Assembly (NCBI GenBank): GCA_034687125.1
Contig: JAQGBZ010000010.1
Span: forward strand, 310,001 to 374,000
Origin: Neelides folsomi
Taxonomy: Eukaryota > Arthropoda > Collembola > Neelipleona > Neelidae
Direction: 5' to 3'
DNA: 64,000 nt
Numbering within the stretch: position 1 is the stretch's first letter; every line of letters starts with the position of its first letter. This document shows, in pieces, positions 1-14,850 of this stretch. The notes below the pieces were generated by a model. The model saw only the letters and a list, made by a program, of their open reading frames with translations, was not told the DNA's origin and ran no database searches. Both the position numbers and the translations under genes were made by a program.

Positions 1-545
1 GATTCAATCCGACACACTGTGACTAATCTGTAAAAAGGCTCCTTAAAATTAACAAATCCTTTTCCACTACACAACTCTACACAATTGATAAGCAACCATC
101 GGTTTTTTAACAATACTTTTTCTACTTGTTTTCATATATCATAAAATATTTACATCTTACATTATAAATTACATGGTACAACTACATAGTTTTATGTATT
201 TATGTATCTAGCTACAATATAGTTAACTAATTCTCATTACGAGTATTTACATTTTAATAGTATAATTGAATGTTTGATGGAATTTATTTTAATTACATTG
301 ATGAATGTATAAGAAATACTTATTGGTATATTAAAGTTTGTTATTACTCATTATGATAATTATGCATATTATTTTAATTGTAAGGATTTTCTTATAAAAT
401 GGATTTTACCTAAACATAATGCTAAATATTGATACTATTGATAACACAGTTAAAGCACGACACAAAGAGATGCATGATGAGGAATTGACATTATAATAAA
501 ATAATGTTTGTGCATGTTAATTAAAATATTTCATTTGGAATGTAT
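1..545. other. 3' flank of Tbx20, AT-rich
   Basis: AT-rich sequence downstream of the Tbx20 stop codon. A minus-strand AATAAA (TTTATT at 283-288) about 260 bases past the stop is the best poly(A) signal candidate. I see no gene or repeat here. Confidence 0.5.
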
Positions 546-3500
546 TCAAGAGTGTGATTCATCAGGAATGGATGGTGATGTGGAAGCGACGGGTGACGGA
601 GTTTTCCTCGTCTGATGTCTTGGACTCCCAAGTGAAGGATATGGGACAAAGCGGGAGGAGGAGTAGGAAGATCCTCCTGTTGACACCTGCGGGTAAAAGG
701 GACGCGGGAGGCGAAGGGACTGGTCTGGTCCATTGACTGCCGAAGCAAGGGCTGCAATTTGGGCATGATGGGCAAGGAGCGTAGGGCCGAGTGGGCCGGC
801 CAGTCCATGCAAGCTCGCCCATTGTGTCCAAAGCTGCAATGGGAGCGTGTTGTGCTGTCCAGCAGACCTGCTCGCCGATGCCACAGCGTTGGCTGCGCTG
901 AGGGCATAAAGCTGCGAAAGACTCCCGTTCAAGTCTCCTGTGGATGTCCGAGGCATCGGCGGTGAGGAAAAGTGCGGACTGAAGGGCGGACGCAGGCCGA
1001 GGAGTTGGGCCCTTGCTTGGAGCAGAGCTTTCTCTTCAAAGGTGAGGGAGTTTGTTGGGTCGTGGGGGTCGTAGGGACGGAGCGGAGGGCGAATGTACTG
1101 CTGCTCCACGAGCATCGTCTCCATCGTCTCCCTGAAACTTCTCGGGTTAATACAAGTTGAAGTGGGGAGAGATGGGAGGAACCTTCGCGTGAGTCTCTGT
1201 GTGGCATTGGGAATTAACATGCGGGAGAGTTGCCCTCTTAATTACAAACTCCTTATTTCATCGGCTCATCCTTCTGAGACTGGAGCCAGGGCTTAATTAA
1301 AGGGGAAAGGGTCGCCCCAGGACTTTCCATCAAACTTCTCACCTCTCAAACTCGGTGAGGCGGGAGGAGTCGCGGAACCCCTTTGCGAACGGGTTGCTGT
1401 CGATCTTCAGCTTCGTGATCTGTTGACAATGAAGAGAACATAAGTGAAGTTATCAGTATAAAGCCAAGTTGATGCATCTTCCTACTCCATTTACTCTCCC
1501 AGCTTCTGCCCTTCCTCATATCGTCTTTCAGCTTCAAAAAGCTTTCCTCTGGATACGATACGACGCTATCTACCACCGCACTCCGACTTCAACACTTAAG
1601 TTCATACAACCAAATGCCCGCCTGGGTAATGCAATACTTCCATATCTTATCCCAAATATTCCGCTACCTCATTACTCACATATTGAATGCATAAGTGTCG
1701 GATGTATAATACTGATATAAACTGTACCATATATGCTTATTGTAAGGAGACGAGCAGAGGAAACGAAGATTAAAGTGGATGCTCAAAATATCCAATTTGT
1801 GTACATGAGAGATCCATAAGAAATGTATGGGAGAATAAGACATGGGTGGGGGTTGTATGGGAGTTGTATTGAAGTGTATCCAAAGGAGTTTCATCTGTTC
1901 CATCGTGTTATCGGTGGTCCTATTGTACCATGATCCTTCTCCGTGTCGTGTTACTCCTCATCTTGTGGAAATGTGTGTTTGTCGGGTAATTGGGCCACCC
2001 GGGTGTCTGAAGACTTCCCCGCATTCCAAGGACTTCCTCCTCCGCTGTGCATAAATTATGAAGTGGGGGAAGGGCAGTTTGAGGGTGATGTTAATGATAG
2101 TCTCTCTCTCCCATTAGGAGGAACAAAGTGGAAGCTGTAGGCTCTCCAATGCTTCCTCCTCCGTGTCATTACCAAGGGCTCCGACGAGGGATAATGAGAG
2201 AATAATGGTGGCGTTCGCGTGGTTGGAAATCCAACTTCCTTCGCTTCCCAGTCGCCTGACACGACAAATGGATAAATGGATATACGGGAAGACTATTAAT
2301 ACAATGATTAACCACCACAGAGTGTGAAGGAAGGTGTTGGTGGGAATATGGGAATATAGGGGCAGGCCTTCCATGACAAGAGAACAATGAGTGGAAAGAG
2401 TAGGAGGATGAGTTATGGACCCTCTGTTATCAGATGTTGTGAGCTGTCAATGGTGAAGGCTGTCTTCATTCCCCTTTGATGAATTAAATCGGACCTCACA
2501 GACGGATCCACATTCCCTCTTTGACAAGCTACTGTTCAATCCCCGTCCACCTCGATTCCTCTAATTTGACATCCTTCACAATTCGACTCCCAATTGACCA
2601 ACCGTGAGGATTCAAACCTGAGATTGGACTTTCAGAGCCGTAAATTCATTTTTTGCACACCACGCATTTCAAATAAGTTGGGGGAAAAAACAGGTGTGCT
2701 GGTCGGAACACACTTCGAACATCAAGTTGATGAAGTCAGAGTAAATGGAAGTTGAGGAGAGAAATTGCTCGAGAGGATAAATGAAGAAAAAGAGATATCT
2801 TACCAATTGATTTTGGTACGCCGTCACGGCCGTGAATACTGTCTCTGGGAAGATGAAAGTCCGAAAAAGCTCTGATTCAATTTCAGAGAGAAAGTTCCCG
2901 TTGCCCATCATTCCCTCCCGCCATTTTACAAGATGAACTCTCGGTTGGTAGCGATGCATAGAATTTAACACTAGTTGCTGTTGATCAAATAAATAATCAT
3001 TAGAACATTGTCAATTAAAAAACCACATTGGGAGCTAGAAATTGCCAATTTAAGCAGAATGTTTGAAAATTGCTTACATTGCTGTTTTTATCCATTTCGT
3101 TATTTGTAAGTTTGACTTTCTCGAAGCTCACGACTTGCTTCTTCAGCTGCTCCCCATTAAAAGGAGAATCGGGGTGAATGTGTACTCTGGCGGGAGCGGG
3201 CGGGTCGGCTTTTCCCGCAACGAGCCACGAGGATCGATGGTAGGCGTAGCGATACCTCTTGTTGTCTACAGGTACAATGTCTAGAAGCACGGCGTATCTC
3301 TGGTCGGGGCAGAGGCCGGAGAAGGAGGCTCTCACGGTCGGGAACATCCGCCTGGAAGAATATCATCAAAGATTCATTTCCTGGACAGGGAAATTGCGGC
3401 ACTTAACCCGGGACCTCCGAGGATAATAATAAGATGAAATATGAGTGTGGGAGGAGGGGGAACCAAACTCGTTAGCTTCTTCCCCGTTTAACGATCCGCT

Positions 3501-6500
3501 CCGCCTTGTCAAAAAATGGGGAAAAATGGTCGGGTTTTCTCCTCCCTCCTCCTCACTCGCCACTTCCCCCTCCCTCGGAGACTCGAGTGGTTTGAGATAA
3601 AGGCGGCGAGACGGCCGGGTGGGCACACGGGAATTATCTGCCAAACTGAGCTGTTAATGGAAGCTCGGGCTGGCAGGCTCGAGGCCGATAAATCCAACCT
3701 CAACTCCTGAGATGGCCCATTAATCTCGAGAAGTGTCGCCAGGAAAACTCTGTTGAGCTGAGAAATAATGAGAGGGAGAAATTGAGCAACTTCCCATATG
3801 CTCAGACTCGCCTTCTTCCCCAACACTCCGTGAGGTTGCGGAGAGACCCGCGTTCGGGATCATGGATCCCCATATTGATCACCGAGGAGGAGGCCGACGC
3901 AGTGCCGCGCCCCGCACCCGCCTCAAATAATATCTCTCCCACCAATACTTAATTCCGATTTAAAAGAAAGCTCGGACCCACCGGCCTCACCTCCGCTCCT
4001 ACATATTTCATCCGGGTAAAAGCTTCGCAAGTTCTCACTTTCCCAAAGAGATCCTTCCGTGAATGATGGGAGGTTCATACAAATTTCATTGAGGAAGTTC
4101 TCCCACTTCTCCACCCCATTCCCTTCTCTCCCGCCTTTCTCCGCCATCAATTATGAACTTTCGCCCAATCCCAAATATCCATCTCAACATTCCTTATGAC
4201 GAACACAAACTCGGAATCGGAAAAGAAAAACTGAACAACCCGAGAAACGAATTCCTTCCTCTCAAAACTTCACTCTTTCAACTTCGGGCCTTTTTCTTTC
4301 ACGATCAAAAAGATCATTTTAATATTTCAGCGATCTCCCTTTTTCACTTGAACAAATGCAAAGCTTCTAACATTTAACTACATAACTACATATAAATATG
4401 TATAAACCATATTTGGATAAATAAAAATATGCACTCTCTCAAGATAGTGAAACTTTAATAGTGAATTTATAATGGTATTAGAGAACATTGTGTGATAAAC
4501 AAACTAATGCAATGTTAGCAAATGAAGAAGTAATATTTTATTTAACAATCTCCTGTTTTACTACACATCTACAAAGTCACATCTCTTGAGCCCTGACTTT
4601 AATAGAAGTAAAGCGACAAATTCATAAACCTAAAGATATACAAGTACATAAATGCATATTTAACTCAAGTATTATACTAGCTAGTATATCTGTAAGCATA
4701 GGCGAAGATGAAACGTATTCATTAGTAAGGAAAGACACATTCCATTTCATACATTCTTTGGTAAGATGATGCAGAGCAGGGAGATGAATTTACAGAAGGG
4801 CTGACGTTATGTTCTGATCACACAAAGAGCTCCCCATGAATATTTCACCTCGATGAATATTTAAGGAAAGAAAATTTAATTAGGATGAGTTTTGTGAGAG
4901 AGGTCGAGTTGAGTTAAGGGATGATTATGATGTTGATGTGAAGGATGTCACTTACCCTCACTTACTCTATCTAACATTCATGGCTAATGCCCGCCACTGC
5001 CTTCACCCTTATCATCCTTTTTTCTCATATCAATTCCCATTCCCAAATCTCCTCCCTATATCAACTCCCCTCGCTCAACTGCACACTTTCCCGATTATTG
5101 AGCCTTTTCCCTATTTCTCCAATTCCATCCGCGGAAAGTGGATGAGAATTTTACTCCATTTCCACGAGGCTTGGAAAGTTTAGCAAGTGAAAGTTGGGGC
5201 GTTGTTGTATCACATCTGTCTATCAAATTACTTATCAACTTGTGTAAAAAAGGAAAACGAAGGCTCTTAAATCCAATTTGATAGGGGAAGGCGAGACGAG
5301 GCTTCAAAGTTTTTCCATCTATTATGAACCAGGCCTCTTCGAGTGGTGATGTTGGATCTAAAGCGTATATTAATACATGGAATCTGGAGAGAGAGGTTTT
5401 ATCTTTTAGTTATTCCCCTTGTTGAAAATCTCTCTCTTCAAATTATCCAAATTGCGGATAATGAGGGAGATTCGTCTGTGTGAATAGCGTTTTTCTCGAG
5501 TCAAGTCTCCACCGCCATAAAAAGTCTAATCAGATTCTCCTTCAGAGGACTATTAGAATGTAAATAGGGGTGGATATTCTTTTCCCCTTGCATGGAGCGG
5601 TTGAAAAGGTTCGGAGGGGTAATGGAGACTTTAGGCGGTTTCTAATTTATAGTTTCATTATGGGAAGCATGCAATGAAGGAGGGGGGATATCACAATAAG
5701 ATAATGATGTTTATATGAAGATGATAATCGTCCTCACACTCGGACACGTAACTCGACCGATTCCGGATGTTGGAGGGCTCGTCCGGGAGGAGCCTCGCCC
5801 TCTTCAAGAGCCAATTACCAACTTTCCATGTCCCACGTCCCACACGGAACCCGTTGAGCAACATACCCTCATGAGACGCTGTTAATCCATCTAATTGAGA
5901 CTGAGAAGTATGAGGAAATGGAGAGTGTGGCGCAAGGTGAGAGCACGAACTCCATGTCACATGTAATCTCATACTCCCACCATTATTACCATCCAGTGAC
6001 AACCGTAATGGATACATGTGGACCTCTTTGCCATGATGAACAACCATGATTCATCATATTAACCTGAAGTACTTTCGAGTGGGAAATTAATGAAAATTGT
6101 AATAGACTCCATCTTTATATTAAATATGGAGAGGCATGAAATTACTCATCCTCCCATGTTCAACAATGGAATGAAATTTTACCTTCCGGATTTCGTGATG
6201 ATCATCTCGGTTCCTAAATCATGGAATTTGTCCCAGAGCTCCTTCGTCTCAAGGTGGCAAACGACATGGCGAAGTTCTTCACAGTTGCATTTCTCCAACA
6301 GCATGGGATTTTTCGGGGTTTTTGACGGGGAGTCGGCGGGCGAGGCGGCCGCGGAGCGAGTTTTAGGCGAACTTCCTCCTTCGCTTTTCTCTTCCTCCCC
6401 CACGACCTCAATGGTGTCATGAGAGTCGGACGTGGACGAGGGGAATTCGGGGGATCGGACGGCACGCGGGCGGCTTAATCCCTCGGCCGAGTCGGGTGAA

Positions 6501-7931
6501 TCCACCATTCGGAGCATTCCTCCTGCCGTCGCCTCCACAAACTTCTCTGTCCCATTAGAATAACATGAGGAAAGATGTTAGACATGAATAGGGGCATGAA
6601 TATGAATTTACATTGTTATTTCACATTAAATGAATCCCATAAAACAAAATCACTTTACGAATCACAAAGTAGAAGGTTGTGGAAATAAAAACGCAGCATT
6701 TTTTTCCTCCTTTCTTTCATCGTGCATGCACGTCGATACATTTATCCTCATGATTGTACACCAAGGGAAGTGGCGGTTTGTGTGAGGATGATCCTTCACG
6801 CGAGGCCGTGAAGGCTCCTACTTTTAACGACTCTCGTCCATACTTTGTTCATTTGTTCCTCCGTCCCGAGGTAATTTGCACATGCAAATTGCGAAAATGG
6901 GATTGCATGGCGCTGAGCTCTTCCAATTTCCCAAATTACCAAATGAAGTCCCTCGTAAAAAAGTGGAGGAGAAGCCTAATTGCGCTCTTATTCCTCTCCC
7001 ATTACATGTGTTCGAATGAGATTAGATGTGTAAGTTGGGTGTAATGGGGGGGAGCTTGGGATAATTTCAATGCCTCTTTTTAGAGCTCATAAGGAATGTC
7101 AATGTTGGCTCAGCATATGTGTAGCAGTAAGAAGACGAACGGCATCGGCTCTTTGTTCTTCCAATGTCTAATATATGTATGATGATGGTATGTTATGGAC
7201 ACATAATTTTGTTTTGTGGAAAACGGCCGTGTAATTGTTCCTTGAGGTCTGTGCATCTGTGTATTTAACTTATTTGTTCCGAGGGTTGTGAGCGGAAGGA
7301 TGAGGGAGGATTAATCTCTTAATAATGACACTCCGCGAGTCCGGGGGAAGATTATTAAACATCCCCCCTTCTCTAATACCCGACTTGCATGGGATGAGTA
7401 ATGGAAGGAATGGACCCTGTCAGTCCGGGAATGAGCTCACAGGTCAACTCCTGAAACTCTCGATCAGACAAGTGGGGAATCAACTTTTGATTTGTAGCTC
7501 TTCCAATGGAATGAAGAGCACTTTGAACATATCGGCTTTCACGTCCATCTCACTTACTCATTACATACCCCCTCATGATAAAATTATGGAACTATTTAAA
7601 CATTTTTTGAATATTTAACAGAGGAGGAAAAGAATGTACGTAGATATATAACTTGTACTAATATATATAATAAAGTGAGTATTAATCTAGATTAATAGTC
7701 AAGTCAAAAAAGTTTTTATTTACCGAGTGGACGAATGTTGGAAGAGGCAGGCCGACGGTTTTTGAGCGTCATCCTCCCTTTGCCAACCGGTGTCTCTCGA
7801 GCCGCCCCGTCCCTTCCGATTATCGCCGCAATGGAAAAGTCCGTAGCGGCCGAGGGCGGGATGCGGGTTGCCGCCGCCGACTCCTCCATGTCGCTCTCGT
7901 CCCCGCACCCGACGTCGGTCGTGACGAGCAT
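546..7931 (-). CDS. Tbx20: T-box transcription factor Tbx20/H15/midline
   Basis: Nuclear DNA-binding regulator; the family patterns heart, nervous system and segments. Six exons: 7931-7724, 6546-6183, 3351-3078, 2977-2804, 1419-1343, 1131-546; phases close and give 560 aa. The eh1-like repressor motif (FSIAAI, near residue 32) and the IRPLEKFVE segment after it are Tbx20 signatures. The T-box runs from about residue 163 ([19 protein letters not shown]) through [19 protein letters not shown] and [17 protein letters not shown] to [17 protein letters not shown] near 363. The rest is a disordered tail containing RFVPYPSL. The start is the first ATG after an in-frame stop, at 7931; an extra 5' exon cannot be excluded. 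At the exon 3/4 junction the usual DKHGHIILNSMH reads [13 protein letters not shown], one residue longer. Confidence 0.95.
3352..6182 (-). other. Intron 2 of Tbx20
   Basis: A 2.8-kb intron inside the T-box gene, splitting AGG (Arg) at the start of the conserved RRMFPT segment. Its composition is as GC-rich as the flanking noncoding block, with many gaggagg/cctcctcc runs. No embedded gene is supported; it may hold enhancers. Confidence 0.7.
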
Positions 7932-8397
7932 GCTGGGGAGAAGTGTGCACGAGAGTGGGGACACGAGTGTGCCTTCCAACCTGTCCGCTGTCTCCAATTA
8001 TAGGGAGAGACAGGTCGAAGCTGAGCAGAAGCGCCGCTCTCTTTCCTTTTCTCCTCCCGAACCCCAGAATCCGCCGGATGAGGTGTTTCGGGAAGGAGCA
8101 GAAGTATTATGAGTTGTTTTCCCTTGTTGACAAGGCCCTCATGTCTCTGAAGCTGCGGACTCCTCCTCCTCGCCCAGCCCGCCTCTCCACAGCGGCTCTC
8201 CACCCCCTTCAGCTCCACCCGAGACGAGTAATATATTCACATGAGCCCATCAACAGCCCTCCTTCTTCCACCAAGGATACAACCTCATCATCACTCGATC
8301 ACCTTCTTAATCACTCCCAAACTAACACCTTCGCCCCCATAAGAATATAATAAGACAAACCATTATGCCTTCTTCATATACTCAAGTTATTAAATTA

Positions 8398-8411
8398 ATA
8401 TATATATATAT
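8398..8411. repeat. AT dinucleotide microsatellite
   Basis: Short run of AT repeats in the noncoding region upstream of Tbx20. Confidence 0.8.
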
Positions 8412-11400
8412 GTTATAGTTTTAATTAGCAAATGGGATTATAGCATGACTTGATCGAAACTCTCAATTTTTTTTGGATCTTCAAATCTTGTTTTGCAAAT
8501 AAGATTGGATTACAAATTATAAAAAATTATAATTTTCAATAGTGGGATCAAATTTCATCGTGATCGTAGCATGTGTAATAAATAGTATTTGGTTCAGATA
8601 TTAATTTACTAACTTTTTATGCACAATGGATGGTAAAAATGTACGCGATAAAATGTGAAGTTGTTGGACATTAGTAATAAATTTGTGAATAAAGCAAAAA
8701 TTTTAGTTTAGAATTTATATTAAGTAATTAAATACTTATACGTAATGTGTTTTTAAGTATGGGAATACATAATGTGAGGAAGAAGAAGTGAGTTAATTTT
8801 TTGTGTGATTAAAAACTGTAATTGACTTTACGGGTCGTTTATTAAAAATATGAGAAGAATTTTAGCTCTTAATTCTAAATCATCATGATGAATTAATATG
8901 GTTTTTCATCTTCAGAATTCTTAAATTTTTACGATTTCCCATTTAATTTCATCATGTAAATCATTCACGCCTTATTAATTTTTCAAATATTTCAATCTAA
9001 ATAACCTACGAGGTTAATGTGTATTTGAATAGCACCTGCAGTAATTCAATTCATAATTTCCCAAACAAAAACTTAAAAATGCAAATGTTAAGAGTTGTAA
9101 TGGGGAGAAGGGATAGGTTAAGAGGCGTGAAGGAAATGGGCTTGAAATGAATTTGTGGAGGAACTTGGTATATGATTTTAAAATAAATGGGTTTATAAGC
9201 AGGGAGCGCAACGGAAACGTGTAGGATGGTGGAAATAATTCTCACACTTGTATTTGTCTAATTTGTAAAATTAAAGCTTGGTCAATTAAATAGGGTGAAT
9301 TAAATTAGGGAAGGGATTGCATGAGGAAGAAGGATTCATTTTGTTAATCCGGTAGTTTGGACGGGCGGGCGGTTAAAGACAATGGTTCTCATTGTTTGAG
9401 GTGCAGAGTAAAAATGAGGTGTGTCAAATTGAGTTTAAAAGGGGTTTGATTGTGGGGAAGCGAGGGTTCCTCAGGGACACCGACCACGGCTAATCCCTTA
9501 TTCCCCGACACACCCAAATAGAATCAAAAAGTCATTTTTCAAAACGGCCTCTCCGCTCCTCAAAATAAAAATGAAGAGGAAACATAAAGGGTCTGCGGGC
9601 AGAATGGGGAATTAACTTCGCCCACTCCTTTGCCCCGACTCGTCCCCGAATAAAATTTAACGGGAGGGCCCGCCGCCCATTAAGATACCGTTTGAGAGAT
9701 GAAGGCCCAACTCGACGAAGACAGCCTAAGCTCCGATTTCGACAGGGAACGTCGGAAGGAGCGGAAGGCTCTCACGGCCTCTCGGACCATTTGACATCTC
9801 TTCAGCTTCTCAAATCCCCGGAATTCTCTCCCTCGCTCGAATTCCCTCCTCCAAACCGACGTGATTCATGGGAGCGGGCTTACCCGCCTCGCCCTTCCCC
9901 GAAATCGTTATTCCACGAGTGGAGGAAATAAATTGAGGCGGGCATCATCGTCTTCCGAATGGGCCCAGCTGGCCCAAACCCATCTGCCCACTGTCCACTC
10001 CGAATTACTCCTTTTAATAACAGGGACATATATTGCACGTTCTCCTCCAAACTCCCAACCACTTCTGTACAGTTATCTTCGTACTTGAGCAAATCTGGTG
10101 CTCGCAGTTTGGAAGCTCGGAACTTTACAGTCTTTCCAACCCCGGGATTCCCCCCGACTTTCCGCGCTTTTATTATAGGATGAGCGATGTTTAACGTCTT
10201 TCCCCGTTGTCCACTCGGCGAGATGAAGTAAATATTTAAAACATCCTCGGAACTCGGAGCCAATTAAGAGTGTGAGGGCGAGAGACGTCTTCATTTCCAT
10301 GGTGGGTGAAGTTTTCCTCCTCCCTGCCTCGTAAATCGTAGAGTGAGTGGGAAGGCTCGGCTATTCCTCCCTGTGTGGCCAACAACAATTTCATTATTAC
10401 AGGAATATTAAGCATAGATTACATGGGCATATCAACTCCCATCCCAGTTGTCACTCCTATGGAGGCCCAGAGAGGTAATTCATAATTCACAAATCACCCG
10501 ACCCACCAAAGACCCTCGCCCCGATGAGAAACGAATTGGATTAGTGGGGAAATGAGGATGGGGCCTTTCCCCCCAATTCCCCGTCCTCGCCCCACCGACT
10601 CCCCAAAGATCCCCATCTAAATTATTGCCGTGTCGAATGGGAATGAGTAATTGTAATGAGGGCGGACTCTCCATCACAAATTGAGCCGACGCTGCGCTAA
10701 TTCCTGACACTCCTCGGGTCTTAGCCTCCACTGTCAGCCAGCATTTATGTGAAATTATTTCACGGCCTCTTTAGTATGCAGATGGGATGAGTGACGGGGC
10801 GATGGGATGGAGAGCAACCGGATTCAACGACGTGCCTTCGACTTCTTGTCAGAAAGGATCTCTTCCTTTGACTCCGCCTGCCTCTTCCAGCTCTTCTATT
10901 TACATAAACATGCTACTACTTTGCTCCGAACATGTAGACAGATTTTGAGAGGAAGGACAGGATCTTTGTCCGGTCCAACAATGTCCCTGCCGAGGATCCG
11001 CTTTTTATCCTCCTCCTACTATTTATTATTTATAATAATTGACGTGGAGATGTTGAAGGTGACAGGGGAGGAGGAAAAATTCCCACACCAATTCTCCTCA
11101 ATCCTCAATTGGGAGAAGGTCGAGGTGAGGAAGGAGGATGACGAGTGGCAGGTTGAAAAGGGCCCGGCCACCCTTGGGGAGCCCCCGACTTCCCTTCAAT
11201 CACCCTCAATGAGGACGGGAGGACCCGAGTGATGGATCACCGTGACGAAGACGAAGTGGGACGTCGAAGGATCCTCTAATGAACCGAGTGAACATCCCTG
11301 AATCTTCGCACCTATTTCACAGCCACCGGACAAAGCGGATCACCTGGAACCCGAACCATGTCTGATTCATTAAAAAAAAAAGAAGCCAACGGGAGAGAGG

Positions 11401-14400
11401 AAAGATCACAAGGATGGGCTGAAATCTATGCGGGATTACACATTGGGGATACATGACAGGGCTGAGTGAAATTCGGAGAGACGTGGGGGAAAAGAATAGA
11501 GAAGGGAGAGAGAGTTTTCCCCTCCGAATTAACCTCATTAGCCGAATTGCTTGTTCGACACTGGTGAGATTATGGGAGAGGAGCTCATTTCAATTACACT
11601 TTGATTTGCCATTTTGACTCCCCTAATTTATTTAGCGAACCCAGGGCAATGACTCAATTTCACTCCCTCGAAAAACCCATCCAAGCAGATTTCCCCTTTC
11701 GACCACAATGAATCCCTTATAAGTATATGTGCCATCTCATATCGTGAACCACGAACCCAGCCCCTTCCTGACACTTCATTCATTTACTCGTCAATTCCTA
11801 TTTTTCTTCCGATTTATAATAAACCCGGTTCGGGGTTCATAAATCACGAAACTGAGAGTGCAATAACATTATTGCCTGGTGCGGGAAAAGTTTATGGAAA
11901 ACTTTTGATGGATTATATGTAAGTATGGCTTTCCTTAACACAATTTTCTTGCCACTCGGAATCTAACGACTTCTCTTTGCAATTAAAGAACAAATAGAGA
12001 AACCAGTAATTTCATGGTCCAAACTCCCTTCATGGGGAAGTGAACTGCGTAAGCGTGAATTGTCGGAAAGGAAACATTCGTGAATATGCATGAGAACATG
12101 CATAAAAGACCCAGCGGAGGGCAAAATGGTATGTAAATACTCGACAAACTCAAACTCCCCAGGTTAGAGCTGAAAATGACGAGTAGAAAATATAACATGA
12201 ATAGAAAGAAGTTTTACATAATAAAATGAATCAATTCAATTAAGATGTAAAGGAAAGACTTCACCTCGACTTGGGCCACTTTGACCATTGTAAATTATCC
12301 CATACACATTTTCTAACACTTTGTTAGGTGTAGGCTCCATCGTATGTTATCTCCAATACCTACGTTTTTATTGGGCCAAAGATGTGTGTTGGTTAAATAG
12401 GAGGGAATGAGTCAATTAGCGTCGTCGTCTCTTCCTTAATTCATTTCTTCGAGTGTGGGGGGCCAGGTTCGCGATCTTCCCAACTTCATAATTCACGACC
12501 TCTCCCCCGTGTCATTGTCATGTGAGGGAATAACTCTGCCCTTAATTTGTTTTATGAGGACAGTTAGGACATTTTAATGATCCCAGGGACTCCTAGTCCT
12601 CACTCTCCATTATGATTATTATTGGGAGGGGAGGAGATCTCAATTAGTCAACTCCTCCACTCTTGACGTCGAGGGCACTTGAGCGGGGTGTCAATCGGCC
12701 ACCTCGGATTCTAAAGCTAATTGCATCACACAAGTTGATCAATGACCGCATGCGGGCCAATCTCTTTCACTCTCTTCTTCCGTCTCTCCGATCACATAAT
12801 GGGCTCTTGATCGGGATACCTGGGAGAATAATGGAGGTGGGTGGTTTGGCGATAATTCGATGAGAGCGAGACGGAGGGAGTAAGTGGGGTCGACGGCGAG
12901 TGAGCGGATGATGGATGTAAGTGGAATAATTTATTCATCGTATTGGAGATGAGATTAAGAATAAATAGGGTCCTCTGGTCGAAGCTCATTGGGAGAGTGC
13001 GGAGGGAGGGAACATAGTGTTCTAATGTGGGGATTCGTCTCAAATTGCCTGAATTGAATGCCGGGATTTAGAAGGAGAGCGTCAAGTGAAGGAGGCGAGA
13101 GGAGCAAGAACTCCACTTCACTCAACCATGTAATTGGATAGCTAGCAGAGAACAGAGTTTGATCAAATCCGACGTCCTAACGATAACGAACTCTTTCCCC
13201 CATACGAATCCGTCTCATTCCTCCTCCGGAAGATCCGATTACGGGGCGGCGGAAGCTTATAAGGCTCCCTCGGCTTACACAACTCTATTCTCCGTAGTGT
13301 AAATCTGCAAAACGATGCGGGAAAAGAGAAGATTGAAAAGGAAGAGAGAAATGAGGAGCTCGGGACTCCTTTTAACGGCCGCCGACTCCCGGGCACTTCT
13401 TCCTCTCCCAATGACTCTCCTTCCGCCCTCTTAATCCTCTCGCCTAATGACCTCCGATCTCTCAAGGGCCGCACTTTCATGGTAATGAGGGGCCATGTGG
13501 CGGAGGAATGATTAATTAACGACGTTATTCGCGCCATCCTCTCCCGCCCCCATTGTTCCTTCCATGAGCAAGACATGGGGGACAGGAGTGCTATTTACAA
13601 ATGCGAGATGGATGGATCTCTCTCTGGTACAACAACATGGTTTACAGGGAAGTGGAGAGGACCACCCCAATCCACACAGCCAGCATTATGCCCTTCTTCT
13701 CACGGAGCCCATTTCAACATTTTCAACGGAGGAAATGATCCCAAACAGACACCTTTTCCTCTATTATGTCTTTTGAGGGGAAATGTCATTATTTTGACTT
13801 CCCAAGCTCACAATTATCCTCGCCTATCATTAAATGAAGAAGGGAAGGGAATGTCGTCGAGGACTTTTCTTACCTCCCACTTCAACAACCACAACTATGT
13901 AGAGCAGGGGACAATGGGAAAGCCTTCAAATTCACCATTTTTACATGGCTCTTCTAATGCGGTTTTTTTATTGGCTCGTAATAGTTAAAGCCTACGACTA
14001 TCTCTTGTAGCAATATCCCGTATGTTGTGGTCCTTTAGGGGAAAATTTAATAAAAAAGAGATGGAAAAGTAATTGAAAGTAGAAGGAGTGTGGAGGCGGA
14101 GAAGAAATTTCCAATTCAACAACTTGAAGCACTAAAATGTGTTTTCCTTCCTCTCCTCCTCGATATTGATATTGAAAATGTAATATTTCGAACCCCGCCT
14201 TCTAAAAAAATCAAATCAAAAGTCTCGCCCTGACTTTTAATCTCTTCCCCTTTATCCAATTTCCAACGCCGCTCTCATTTTTTCCCTTCTCCTTTCTTAA
14301 TAAAGAGCGGAATTTGGTAAACAAAGGATGCCGGACTGGTTGTGATCAAATTATTTTTTTACTCTGCCGTAAATTTTGGAATCGAATTTTGAAAATATTA

Positions 14401-14838
14401 TGCGGTTTACAGAGGGCGACCTCCGGTGCTCTCTGAGCCTGGCGAACCGCAAAAGTTATTAAGAAATTCATAAGACTCATGATGGGGGGAAATGGCAATT
14501 TGAAGGGAAGTGAGACTCAGGAGCGGAATATGAATCTTCATTTTTTCGTGTCGGAGATGAGTCCTGTGGAGGGCGTAGAAGGATGTGGGCCAACGCCACA
14601 TCTTTTTTAATGTGGTTTAATGTCTTGCTCCGCGGTTTCCTTTCCTCCTCCTTAATTGATTTCCAAATTGAAAAAGTAATGAGTTGGAATTAAAGGGTGG
14701 GACAATGTTGGGAGTCGTAAGAGACCCTTCAATTTACTCCCTTCCGTTACGTGTTGATAATTTCGAGCGTGACACTTCTGAGTCCACTCACCTCGATTAA
14801 TAACTCCAAGAATGCTTTTCATATAATATGTGTATGGA

Positions 14839-14850
14839 TGTGTGTGTGTG
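14839..14850. repeat. TG dinucleotide microsatellite
   Basis: Short perfect TG run inside a slightly longer TG-rich patch. Confidence 0.8.

Noticed and set aside
546-3351. Identity as Tbx2/3 (optomotor-blind) instead of Tbx20
   Set aside because: The eh1-like FSIAAI motif, [27 protein letters not shown] and [17 protein letters not shown] are Tbx20/H15 signatures and differ from Tbx2/3.
10807-11232. 141-codon plus-strand open frame
   Set aside because: No recognisable domain, no supporting promoter or splice sites, and similar frames on the other strand in the same region.
13163-13988. Overlapping 137-codon frames on both strands
   Set aside because: Low-complexity Arg/Ser-rich peptides without conserved motifs, typical of noncoding GC-rich sequence.
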